64,000 bases of DNA from Colletes latitarsis. Lineage: Eukaryota > Arthropoda > Insecta > Hymenoptera > Colletidae. Position numbers and translations under genes: made by a program. This document shows positions 41,401 to 52,029 of this stretch, piece by piece. Numbering within the stretch: the first letter of the stretch is position 1; every line of letters begins with the position of its first letter. The stretch covers positions 12,976,001 to 13,040,000 of the forward strand of contig NC_135136.1 in the NCBI RefSeq assembly GCF_051014445.1. The letters run 5' to 3'. The notes under the pieces were generated by a model. That model was given only the letters and a program-made list of their open reading frames with translations, did not search any database and was not told the DNA's origin.

Positions 41401-42136
41401 GTCAATTAAACCTGGTTGAGATTGATATTTTAGAGGATAACGCCGGTTTTGTCTGGGTTAGTTCTGTTATTTGTAATCATCTGGCTCATTCTTTCGCAAT
41501 TTTCGCGTACTAGTTGGACAGATCTTGGGTTTTTTGTGGTTTGGATCCCGTCGTAATGTCGTTCCACACCGAAGCAGTCAATTAAACCTGGTTGCGATGA
41601 ATATTTTGGAGGATAACGCTGGTTATGCTTGGGCTAGTTCTGGTATTTGCAATCATCTGGCTCGTACTTTCGCATTTTTCGCATACTTGTTGGCAAGATC
41701 ATGGGCTTTTTTTGGTTTGGATCACGTAGTAATGTGGTACCACACTGAAACAGTCAATAAAAGCTGGTTCCGAATAGTATTTTAGAGGATAGCGCAGGTT
41801 ACGTCTGGGTTAGTTCTGGTATTTGCAATCACCTGGCTCATACATTCGCGTTTTTCGCATACTTCTTTGCCAGATCCTGGGTTTTTTCTGGTTTGGATCC
41901 CGTAGTAATGAAGTTCTACACCGAAACAGTCAATTAAACCTGGTTGCGATTAATATTTTAGAGGATAACGCCGGTTATGTCTCGGGTAGGTCTGGGATTT
42001 GCCGTCATCTGGCTCGTATTTTCGCATTTCTCGCATACTTGTTGGCCTGATCCTGGCCTTTTCCTGGCTAGGACCACGTAGTAACGTGGTATCACACTGA
42101 AACAGTCAATTAAACCTGGTTGCGATTAATATCTTA

Positions 42137-43544
42137 GAGGATAACGCCGGTTATGTCTCGGGTAGGTCTGGGATTTGCCGTCATCTAGCTCGTATTTTCG
42201 CATTTTTCGCATACTTGTTGGCCAGATCCTGGCCTTTTTCTGGCTTCGACCACGTAGTAATGTGGTATCACACTGAAACAGTCAATAGAATCTAGTTCCG
42301 AATAGTACTTTGGAGGATAACGCAGGTTACGTCTGGGTTAGTTCTGGTATTTGCAATCATCTGGCTCATACTTTCGCGTTTTTCGCATACTTCTTTGCCA
42401 GATCCTGGGTTTTTTCTGGTTTGGATCCCGTAGTAATGAAGTTCTACACCGAAACAGTCAATTAAACCTGGTTGCGATTAATATTTTAGAGGATAACGCC
42501 GGTTATGTCTCGGGTAGGTCTGGGATTTGCAATCATCTGGCTCATACTTTCGCAATTTTCGCGTACTTGTTGGCCAGATCTTGGGTTTTTAGTGGTTTGG
42601 ATCCCGTCGTAATGTCGTTCCACACCGAAGCAGTCAATTAAACCTGGTTGCGATGAATATTTTGGAGGATAACGCTGGTTATGTTTGGATTAGTTCTGGT
42701 ATTTGCAATCATCTGGCTCGTACTTTCGCATTTTTCGCATACTTGATGGCAAGATCCTGGGCTTTTTTTGGTGTGGATCACGTAGTAATGTGGTACCACA
42801 CTGAAACAGTCAATAAAAGCTGGTTCCGAATAGTATTTTAGAGGATAACGCCGGTTATGTCTCGGGTAGGTCTGGGATTTGCCGTCATCTAGCTCGTATT
42901 TTCGCATTTTTCGCACACTTGTTGGCCAGATCCTGGCCTTTTTCTGGCTTCGACCACGTAGTAATGTGGTATCACACTGAAACAGTCAATAGAATCTAGT
43001 TCCGAATAGTACTTTGGAGGATAACGCAGGTTACGTCTGGGTTAGTTCTGGTATTTGCAATCATCTGGCTCATACTTTCGCGTTTTTCGCATACTTCTTT
43101 GCCAGATCCTGGGTTTTTTCTGGTTTGGATCCCGTAGTAATGAAGTTCTACACCGAAACAGTCAATTAAACCTGGTTGCGATTAATATTTTAGAGGATAA
43201 CGCCGGTTATGTCTCGGGTAGGTCTGGGATTTGCAATCATCTGGCTCATACTTTCGCAATTTTCGCGTACTTGTTGGCCAGATCTTGGGTTTTTAGTGGT
43301 TTGGATCCCGTCGTAATGTCGTTCCACACCGAAGCAGTCAATTAAACCTGGTTGCGATGAATATTTTGGAGGATAACGCTGGTTATGTTTGGGTTAGTTC
43401 TGGTATTTGCAATCATCTGGCTCGAACTTTCGCATTTTTCGCATACTTGATGGCAAGATCCTGGGCTTTTTTTGGTGTGGATCACGTAGTAATGTGGTAC
43501 CACACTGAAACAGTCAATAAAAGCTGGTTCCGAATAGTATTTTA
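42137..43544 (+). repeat. 704-bp tetramer, two tandem copies
   Basis: 42,137-42,840 and 42,841-43,544 are tandem copies of four monomers with only a few differences (for example TTTGGATTAG against TTTGGGTTAG, and CTCGTAC against CTCGAAC). D3 copy 1 has a single copy near 31,940-32,640, so the expansion happened after the D3 duplication. Both tetramers contain the conversion-like patch described at 42,375. Confidence 0.9.
42375..42530 (+). other. Gene-conversion-like patch inside D3 copy 2
   Basis: On both sides this sequence follows D3 copy 1 (near 32,154-32,335). Over about 155 bp, however, it is identical to 41,847-42,002, the block 528 bp (three monomers) upstream. That includes the rare GAAGTTCTACACCG and TTCTTTGCCAG. 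The left edge follows CATACTTTCGCG, which is the D3 form and not the donor CATACATTCGCG. The right edge falls at ATTTGC before AATC (donor CGTC). Two crossovers would be needed, so local conversion or template switching is the simplest reading. Confidence 0.75.
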
Positions 43545-46361
43545 GAGGATAACGCAGGTTACGTCTGGGTTAGTTCTGGTACTTGCCCTCATCTGGCTCG
43601 TACCTTCGCATTTTTCGCTTACTTGTTGGCCAGATCCTGGCCTTTTTCTGGCTTGGACCACGAAGTAATGTGGTACCACACTGAAACAGTCAATTAAACC
43701 TGGTCCCGATTAATATTTTAGAGGATAACGCCGGTTATGTCTGGGTTAGGTCTGGTATTTGCCCTTATCTAGCTCGTACTTTCGCATTTTCGCATACTTG
43801 TAGGCAGGATCCTGGCCTTTTTCTGGTTTGGATCACGTAGTAATGCGGTACCACACCGAAACAGTCAATTAAACCTAGTTCCGATTAATATTTTAGAGGA
43901 TAACGCCGGTTATGTCTGGGTTAGGTCTGGGATTTGCCCTCATCTGGCTCGTACCTTCGCATTTTTCGCCTACTTGTTGGCAAGATCCTGGCCTTTTTCT
44001 GGTTTGGTTCACGTAGCAATGCGGTACCACTCCGAAACAGTCAATTAAACCTGGTAGCGATTAATATTTTAGAGGATAACGCCGGTTATGTCTCGGTTAG
44101 GTCAGGGATTTGCACTCATCTGGCTCGTACTTTCGCATTTATCGCATACTTGTTGGCCAGATCCTGGCCTTTTTCCGGCTTGGATCACGTAGTAATTTCG
44201 TACCACACTGAAACAATCAATTAAACCTGGTTCCGATTAATTTATTAGAGGATTACGCCGGTTATGTCTGGGTTAGGTCTGGGATTTGCCCTCATCTGGC
44301 TCGTACCTTCGCATTTTTCGCCTACTTGTTGGCAAGATCCTGGGCTTTTTCTGGTTGGGATCACGTAGTAATGCGGTACCACACCGAAGCAGTCAATTAA
44401 ACCTAGTTCCGATTATTAGTTTAGAGGATAACGCTGGTTATGTCTGGGATAGTTCTGGTATTTGCAATCATCTGGCTCGTACTTTCGCATTTTTCGCATA
44501 CTTGTTGGCAAGATCCTGGCCTTTTTCTGGCTTGGACCACGTAGTAATGAGGTACCACACTGACAGAGTCAATTAAACCTGGTTCCGATTAATATTTTAG
44601 AAGATAACGCTGGTTCTATCTGGGTTATTTCTGGTATTTGCAATCATCTGGCTCATACTTTCGCAATTTTCGCGTACTTGTTGGCCAGATCTTGGGTTTT
44701 CTGTGGTTTGGATCCCGTCGTAGTGTGGTTCCACACCGAAGCAGTCAAATAAACCTGGTTCCGATGAATATTTTGGAGGATAACCCTGGTTATGTTTGGG
44801 TTTGTTCTGGTATTTGCAATCATCTGGCTCGTACTTTCGCATTTTTCGCATACTTGTTGGCAAGATCCTGGGCTTTTTTTGGTTTGGATCACGTAGTAAT
44901 GTGGTACCATACTGAAACAGGCAATTAAACCTGGTCCCGATTAATATTTTAGAGGATAACGCCGGTTATGTCTGGGTTAGGTCTGGTATTTGCCCTCATC
45001 TGGCTCGTACCTTCGCATTTTTCGCATACTTGTAGGCAAGATCCTGGCCTTTTTCTGGTTTGGATCACGTAGTAATGCGGTACCACACCGAAACAGTCAA
45101 TTAAACCTGGTAGCGATTAATATTTTAGAGGATAACGCCGGTTATGTCTCGGTTAGGTCAGGGATTTGCCCTCATCTGGCTCGTACTTTCGCATTTATCG
45201 CATACTTGTTGGACTGATCCTGGCCTTTTTCTTGCTTGGATCACGTAGTAATTTGGTACCACACTGAAACAGACAATTAAACCTGGTTCCGAGTAATTTT
45301 TTAGAGGATAACGCCGGTTATGTCCGGGTTAGGTCTGGGATTTGCCGTCTTCTTGCTCGTGCCTTCGTATTTTTCGAATACTTGTTGGCCAGATCCTGGG
45401 TTTTTTCTGGTTTGGATCCCGTCGTAATGTGGTTCCACACCGAAGCAGTCAATTAAACCTGGTTGCGATTAATATTTTAGAGGATAACGCCGGTTATGGC
45501 TCGGTTAGGTCAGGGATTTGCCCTCTTCTGGCTCGTACCTTCGCATTTTTCGCTTACTTGTTGGCAAGATCCTGGGCTTTTTTTGGTTTGGATCACGTAG
45601 TAATGTGGTACCACACTGAAACAGTCAATAAAAGCTGGTTCCGAATAGTATTTTAGAGGATAGCGCAGGTTACGTCTGGGTTAGTTCTGGTATTTGCAAT
45701 CATCTGGCTCATACTTTCGCGTTTTTCGCATACTTGTTTGCCAGATCCTGGGTTTTTTCTGGTTTGGATCCCGTAGTAATGAAGTTCCACACCGAAACAT
45801 TCAATTAAACCTGGTTGCGATTAATATTTTAGCGGATAACGCCGGTTATGTCTCGGGTAGGTCTGGGATTTGCCGTCATCTGACTCGTATTTTCGCATTT
45901 CTCGCATACTTGTTGGCCAGATCCTGGCCTTTTCCTGGCTTGGACCACGTAGTAATGTGGTATCACACTGAAACAGTCAATTAAACCTGGTTGCGATTAA
46001 TATTTTAGAGGTTAACGCCGGTTATGTCTCGTGTAGGTCTGGGATTTGCCGTCATCTAGCTCGTATTTTCGCGTTTTTCGCATACTTGTTGGCCAGATCC
46101 TGGGTTTTTTTCTGGTTTGGATCACGTAGTAATGAAGTTCCACACTGAAACAGTCAATTAAACCTGGTTCCGATTAATATTTTAGAGGATAACGCTGGTT
46201 ATGTCTGGGTTAGTTCTGTTATTTGCAATCATCTGGCTCATATTTTCGCAATTTTCGCCTACTTGTTGGCCAGATCTTGGGTTTTTTGTGGTTTGGATCC
46301 CGTCGTAATGTCGTTCCACACCGAAGCAGTCAATTAAACCTGGTTGCGATGAATGTTTTGC

Positions 46362-49300
46362 AGGATAACGCTGGTTATGTTTGGGTTAGTTCTGGTATTT
46401 GCAATCATCTGGCTCGTACTTTCGCATTTTTCGCATACTTGTTGGCAAGATCGTGGGCTTTTTTTGGTTTGGATCACGTAGTAATGTGGTTCCACACTGA
46501 AACAGTCAATAAAAGCTGGTTCCGAATAGCATTTTAGAGGATAACGCAGGTTACGTCTGGGTTAGTTCTGGTATTTGCAATCATCTGGCTCATACTTTCG
46601 CGTTTTTCGCATACTTGTTGGCCAGATTTTGGGTTTTTTCTGGTTTGGATCCCGTAGTAATGAAGTTCCACACCGAAACAGTCAATTAAACCTTGTTGCG
46701 ATTAATATTTAGAGGATAACGCCGGTTATGTCTCGCGTGGGTCTGGGATTTGCCGTCACCTGGCTCGTATTCGCATTTTTCGCATACATGTTGGCCAGAT
46801 CCTGTGCTTTTTTTGGTTTGGATCACGTAGTAATGTGGTACCACACTGAAACAGTCAATAAAAGCTGGTTCCGAATAGTATTTTAGAGGATAACGCAGGT
46901 TACGTCTGGGTTAGTTCTGGTATTTGCAATCATCTGGCTCATACTTTCGCATTTTTCGCATACTTGTTGGCCAGACCCTGGCCTTTTTCTGGCTTGGACC
47001 ACGTAGTAATGTGGTACCACACTGAAACAGTCAATTAAACCTGGTGGCGATTAATATTTTAGAGGATAACGCCGGTTATGTCTGGGTTAGGTCTGGAATT
47101 TGCCCTCATCTGGCTCGTACTTTCGCATTTTTCGCATACTTGTTGGCTAAATCTTCGCCTTTTTCTGGTTTGGCTCACTTAGTAATGCGGTACCACACCG
47201 AAATTGCTAACTACACCTGGTTGCGATTAATATTTTAGAGGATAACGCCGGTTATGCCTCGGTTAGGTCTGGGATTTGCCCTCATCTGGCTCATACTTTC
47301 GCGTTTTTCGCATACTTGTTGGCCAGATCTTGGGTTTTTTCTGGTTTGGATCCCGTAGTAATGAAGTTCCACACCGAAACAGTCAATTAAACCTGGTTGC
47401 GATTAATATTTTAGAGGATCACGCCGGTTATGTCTCGCGTGGGTCTGGGATTTGCCGTCACCTGGCTCGTATTCGCATTTTTCGCATACATGTTGGCCAG
47501 ATCCTGGGCTTTTTTTGGTTTGGATCACGTAGTAATGTGGTACCACACTGAAACAGTCAATAAAAGCTGGTTCCGAGTAGTATTTTAGAGGATAACGCAG
47601 GTTACGTCTGGGTTAGTTCTGGTATTTGCCCTCATCTGGCTCGTACTTTCGCATTTTTCGCATACATGTAGGCAGGATCCTGGCCTTTTTCTGGGTTTGG
47701 ATCACGTAGAAATGCGGTACCACACCGAAGCAGTCAATTAAACCTGGTTGCGATGAATATTTTGGAGGATAACGCTGGTAATGTTTGGGTTAGTTCTGGT
47801 ATTTGCAATCATCTGGCTCGTACTTTCGCATTTTTCGCATACTTGTTGGCAAGATCGTGGGCTTTTTTTGGTTTGGATCACGTAGTAATGTGGTACCACA
47901 CTGAAACAGTCAATAAAAGGTGGTTCCGAATAGTATTTTAGAGGATAACGCAGGTTACGTCTGGGTTAGTTCTGGTATTAGCAATCATCTGGCTCATACT
48001 TTCGCTCTTTTCGCATACTTGTTGGCCAGATCCTGGGTTTTTTCTGGTTTGGATCCCGTAGTGATGAAGTTCCACAACGAAACAGTCAATTAAACCTGGT
48101 TCCGATGAATATTTTGGAGGATAACGCTGGTTATGTTTGGGTTAGTTCTGGTATTTGCCCTCATCTGGCTCGTACTTTCGCACCTTTCGCATACTTGTTG
48201 GCCAGATCCTGGCCTTTTTCTGGTTTGGATCACGTAGTAATGCGGTACCACACTGAAACTGTCAATTAAACCTGGTTCCGGTTAGTATTTTAGAGGATAA
48301 CGCCGGTTATGTCTGGGTTAGGTCTGGTATTTGCCCTCATCTGGCTCGTTCTTTCGCATTTTTCGCAAACTTGTTGGCCAGATCCTGGCCTTTTTCTGGA
48401 TTGGATCACGTGGTAATGCGGTACCACACCGAAACAGTCAAGTAAACCTGGTTGCGATTAATATTTTAGAGGATAACGCCGGTTATATCTGGGTTAGGTC
48501 TGGTATTTGCCCTCATCTGGCTCGTACTTTCGCATTTTTCGCTTACTTGTTGGCCAGATCCTGGCCTTTTTCAGCCTTGGACCACGTAGTAATGAGGTAC
48601 CTCACTGAGACAGTCAATTAAACCTGGTTCCGATTAATATTTTAGAGGATAACGCAGGTTACGTCTGGGTTAGTTCTGGTATTTGCAATCATCTGGCTCA
48701 TACTTTCGCGTTTTTCGCGTACTTGTTGGCCAGTTCCTCGGCTTTTTTTGGTTTGGATCACGTAGTAATGTGGTACCACACTGAAACAGTCAATTAAACC
48801 TGGTCCCGATTAATATTGTAGAGGATAACGCCGGTTATGTCTGGGTTAGTTCTGGTATTTGCAATCATCTGGCTCATACATTCGCGTTTTTCGCATACTT
48901 CTTTGCCAGATCCTGGGTTTTTTCTGGTTTGGATCCCGTCGTAATGTCGTTCCACACCGAAGCAGTCAATTAAACCTGGTTGCGATGAATATTTTGGAGG
49001 ATAACGCTGGTTATGCTTGGGCTAGTTCTGGTATTTGCAATCATCTGGCTCGTACTTTCGCATTTTTCGCATACTTGTTGGCAAGATCATGGGCTTTTTT
49101 TGGTTTGGATCACGTAGTAATGTGGTACCACACTGAAACAGTCAATAAAAGCTGGTTCCGAATAGTATTTTAGAGGATAGCGCAGGTTACGTCTGGGTTA
49201 GTTCTGGTATTTGCAATCATCTGGCTCATACATTCGCGTTTTTCGCATACTTCTTTGCCAGATCCTGGGTTTTTTCTGGTTTGGATCCCGTAGTAATGAA

Positions 49301-49404
49301 GTTCCACACCGAAACAGTCAATTAAACCTGGTTGCGATTAATATTTTAGAGGATAACGCCGGTTATGTCTCGGGTAGGTCTGGGATTTGCCGTCATCTGG
49401 CTCG
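46362..49404 (+). repeat. Family A monomers, mixed subtypes
   Basis: About 17 monomers. The piece at 46,700-46,860 and that at 47,400-47,570 carry GCGTGGGTCTGG and CTCGTATTCGCA. The piece at about 49,000-49,400 resembles 41,620-42,010 (for example 49,211 against 41,823), with ATGCTTGGGC. The region is a patchwork of units also found in D3 and the 12-mer HOR. Nothing but satellite was seen. Confidence 0.8.
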
Positions 49405-50690
49405 TATTTTCGCATTTTTCGCATACTTGTTGGCAAGATCCTGGCCTTTTTCTGGCTTGGACCACGTAGTAATGAGGTTCCACACTGACAGAGTCAATTA
49501 AACCTGGTTCCGATTAATATTTTAGAAGATAACGCTGGTTATATCTGGGTTATTTCTGGTATTTGCAATCATCTGGCTCATACTTTCGCAATTTTCGCGT
49601 ACTTGTTGGCCAGATCTTGGGTTTTTTGTGGTTTGGATCCCGTCGTAGTGTGGTTCCACACCGAAGCAGTCAAATAAACCTGGTTCCGATGAATATTTTG
49701 GAGGATAACCCTGGTTATGTTTGGGTTTGTTCTGGTATTTGCAATCATCTGGCTCGTACTTTCGCATTTTTCGCATACTTGTTGGCAAGATCCTGGGCTT
49801 TTTTTGGTTTGGATCACGTAGTAATGTGGTACCATACTGAAACAGGCAATTAAACCTGGTCCCGATTAATATTTTAGAGGATAACGCCGGTTATGTCTGG
49901 GTTAGGTCTGGTATTTGCCCTCATCTGGCTCGTACCTTCGCATTTTTCGCATACTTGTAGGCAAGATCCTGGCCTTTTTCTGGTTTGGATCACGTAGTAA
50001 TGCGGTACCACACCGAAACAGTCAATTAAACCTGGTAGCGATTAATATTTTGGAGGATAACGCCGGTTATGTCTCGGTTAGGTCAGGGATTTGCCCTCAT
50101 CTGGCTCGTACTTTCGCATTTATCGCATACTTGTTGGACTGATCCTGTCCTTTTTCTTGCTTGGATCACGTAGTAATTTGGTACCACACTGAAACAGTCA
50201 ATTAAACCTGGTTCCGAGTAATTTTTTAGGGGATAACGCCGATTATGTCCGGGTTAGGTCTGGGATTTGCCGTCTTCTTGCTCGTGCCTTCGTATTTTTC
50301 GAATACTTGTTGGCCAGATCCTGGGTTTTTTCTGGTTTGGATCCCGTCGTAATGTGGTTCCACATCGAAGCAGTCAATTAAACCTGGTTGCGATTAATAT
50401 TTTAGAGGATAACGCCGGTTATGTCTCGGTTAGGTCAGGGATTTGCCCTCTTCTGGCTCGTACCTTCGCATTTTTCGCTTACTTGTTGGCAAGATCCTGG
50501 GCTTTTTTTGGTTTGGATCACGTAGTAATGTGGTACCACACTGAAACAGTCAATAAAAGCTGGTTCCGAATAGTATTTTAGAGGATAGCGCAGGTTACGT
50601 CTGGGTTAGTTCTGGTATTTGCAATCATCTGGCTCATACTTTCGCATTTTTCGCATACTTGTTTGCCAGATCCTGGGTTTTTTCTGGCTT
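49405..50690 (+). repeat. Third copy of the right part of D3
   Basis: Matches about 44,480-45,765 at offset 4,925 (28 monomers minus 3 bp). Shared markers are CACTGACAGAGTC, GTCGTAGTGTGG, GGTAGCGATTAAT, TTGGACTGATCC and GTCTTCTTGCTCG. It keeps the monomer that D3 copy 1 lacks, which shows copy 1 lost it. The match stops at about 50,690, where CTGGTTTGG becomes CTGGCTTGG. Confidence 0.87.
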
Positions 50691-51026
50691 GGACCACGCA
50701 GTAATGTGGTACCACACTGAAACAGTCAATTAAACCTGGTTCCGTTTAATATTTTAGAGGATAACGCCGGTTATGTCTCGGTTAGGTCAGGGATTTGCCC
50801 TCATCTGGCTCGTACTTTCGCATTTATCGCATACTTGTTGGACTGATCCTGGCCTTTTTCTTGCTTGGATCACGTAGTAATTTGGTACCACACTGAAACA
50901 GTCAATTAAACCTGGTTCCGAGTAATTTTTTAGGGGATAACGCCGATTATGTCCGGGTTAGGTCTGGGATTTGCCGTCTTCTTGCTCGTGCCTTCGTATT
51001 TTTCGAATACTTGTTGGCCAGATCCT
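50053..51026 (+). repeat. 704-bp tetramer repeat cut off by the A/B seam
   Basis: 50,053-50,322 recurs at 50,757-51,026 at an offset of 704 bp. Both have TTTATCGCATAC, TTGGACTGATCC, TTTTTCTTGCTTGG, GGGGATAACGCCGATTATG and TTTTTCGAATAC. The second copy stops abruptly after GGCCAGATCCTG, where family B begins. Tetramer duplication therefore reached the very edge of block A. Confidence 0.85.
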
Positions 51027-51059
51027 GAACCATTAAACCTGATTTCGATTAATATTTTA
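50933..51059 (+). other. Seam between satellite families A and B, 127-bp hybrid monomer
   Basis: The box GGGGAT at 50,933 is followed by the next GAGGAT at 51,060, a step of only 127 bp, so 49 bp of the unit are missing. The left part is family A (TTTTTCGAATACTTGTTGG then CCAGATCCTG). From about 51,028 the text is family B (CCATTAAACCTGATTTCG, then GAGGATAACACACG), matching units such as the one near 52,880. The lost part includes the T-run, GGATCACGTAG and the GGTACC palindrome. A short CTG shared by both parents may mark the joint. Confidence 0.88.
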
Positions 51060-52029
51060 GAGGATAACACACGTTAGGTCTGGGTTAGGTGGGGATTTGC
51101 CCTCATCAGACTCATACTTTCGCATTCTTCATATACTTCTTGAACAGATCCTGGGTTTTTTCTTGTTTCGATCACGTAGTAATGTGGTACCACACTGAAA
51201 CAGTCAATTAAACATGGTCTTGATAAATATTTTATAGGATAACGCAAGTTATGTCTGGGATAGGTCTGGGATTTACCCTCATCAGGGTCATATTTTCGCA
51301 TTTTTCACATACTTGTTGAACAGATCCTGGGATTTTTTCTGGTTTGGATCACGTAGTAATGTGGTACCACACTGAAACTCTCATTTAAACGTGGTTTCTG
51401 TCAATGTTTTAGAGGATAACACATGTTAGGACTAGGTTAGGTCTAGGATTTGCCCTCATCAGTCTCATACTTTCGCATTCTTCACATAATTCTAGAACAG
51501 ATCCTGGGTTAGGTCTGGGTTAGGTCTGGGTTAGGTCTGGGATTTGCCCTCATCAGGGTCATACTTTCGCAGTTTTAACATACATGGAAACCTGATCGAT
51601 GGTTTTTTCTGCTTTGGATCACGTCGTAAAGTGGTACCACACTGAAACAGTCAATTATATCCGGTTTCGATCAATATTTTATAGGATAAGGCCAGTTAGG
51701 TCTGGAACAGGTCTGGGATTTGCCCTCATCAGGGTCATACTTTCGCAGTTTTAACATACATGTAAACCTGATCGATCGTTTTTTCTGGTTTGGATCACGT
51801 ACTAACGTGGTACCACACTGAACCTGTCCATTAAACCTGGTTTCGATTAATATTTTGGAGGATGACACACGTTAGGTCTAGGTTAGGTGGGGATTTGCCC
51901 TCATCAGGGTCATACTTTCGCAGTTTTAACATACATGTTGACCTGATCGAGGGTTTTTTCTGCATTGCATCACGTAGTAATGTGGTAAAACACTAAAACT
52001 GTCCATTAAAACTGGATTCGATCAATATT
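51060..52029 (+). repeat. Family B monomers next to the seam, irregular units
   Basis: About five and a half monomers, more irregular than the rest of B. They include the fused 270-bp unit and monomers with TTTTAACATACATG and ACCTGATCGA. From about 51,838 the text already matches the start of the third 14-mer copy (57,815 onward), sharing GAGGATGACACACG and GGTAAAACAC. Confidence 0.82.
51504..51541 (+). repeat. 11-bp minisatellite inside a fused monomer
   Basis: CTGGGTTAGGT occurs three times in perfect tandem at 51,504, 51,515 and 51,526, then a partial CTGGG. A normal B monomer holds about two such units (TTAGGTCTGGG). The box-to-box distance here is 270 bp (51,412 to 51,682) instead of 352, so two monomers are fused with 82 bp net loss. 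The joint lies where CCTGGG of one monomer meets TCTGGG of the next. Confidence 0.85.

Larger units (their letters stand above)
38403..46361 (+). repeat. Large duplication D3, copy 2 (~8.0 kb)
   Basis: Copy of 28,381-35,284 with three extra segments. One extra monomer with CATACGATCGCG lies at about 39,480-39,660. A 704-bp tetramer is duplicated at 42,137-43,544. One monomer at about 44,640-44,810, with GTCGTAGTGTGG, is missing from copy 1. Between these changes the copies are close to identical over long stretches; for example 40,415-41,233 corresponds to 30,217-31,035 with few differences. Confidence 0.88.
1..51030 (+). repeat. Satellite family A, tandem array of ~176-bp monomers
   Basis: About 290 head-to-tail monomers fill this stretch without interruption. 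The GAGGAT box recurs at 105, 281, 457, 633, 809, 985 and 1161 in exact 176-bp steps. Single-base indels give some 175- and 177-bp units. In order, a monomer contains GAGGATAACGCCGG, TATGTCTCGGTTAGGTCTGG, ATTTGCCCTCATCTGGCTCG, two TTTCGCAT copies, TTGGCCAGATCCTGG, a T-rich run, GGTTTGGATCACGTAGTAAT, GTGGTACCACACTGAAACAG and TTGCGATTAATATTTTA. My hand consensus is 44% GC and T-rich on this strand (62 T, 36 A per 176). All units point the same way and no foreign insert was seen. The architecture is that of a eukaryotic centromeric or pericentromeric satellite, which is an inference. Window base 1 lies inside a monomer, so the array continues to the left. Confidence 0.97.

Noticed and set aside
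28381..46361. Duplication as a sure assembly artefact
   Set aside because: The copies differ by substitutions, whole-monomer indels and a conversion-like patch, which points to real sequence, although read support cannot be seen here.
1..50580. Dozens of + strand reading frames of about 60-165 codons, such as those ending near 4128, 5009, 14541 or 22802, as protein genes
   Set aside because: They recur with the monomer period and mostly begin at TTG in ATTTGC. They end at fixed stops in AATTAAAC or TTTTAG. The period of 176 is not a multiple of three, so frames shift every unit. Single-base indels are tolerated freely. No domain is recognisable.
51504..51541. Telomeric repeat, because GGGTTAGG appears several times
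   Set aside because: The period is 11 bp, not 6, and GGGTTAGG is an ordinary part of the monomer found throughout both families.
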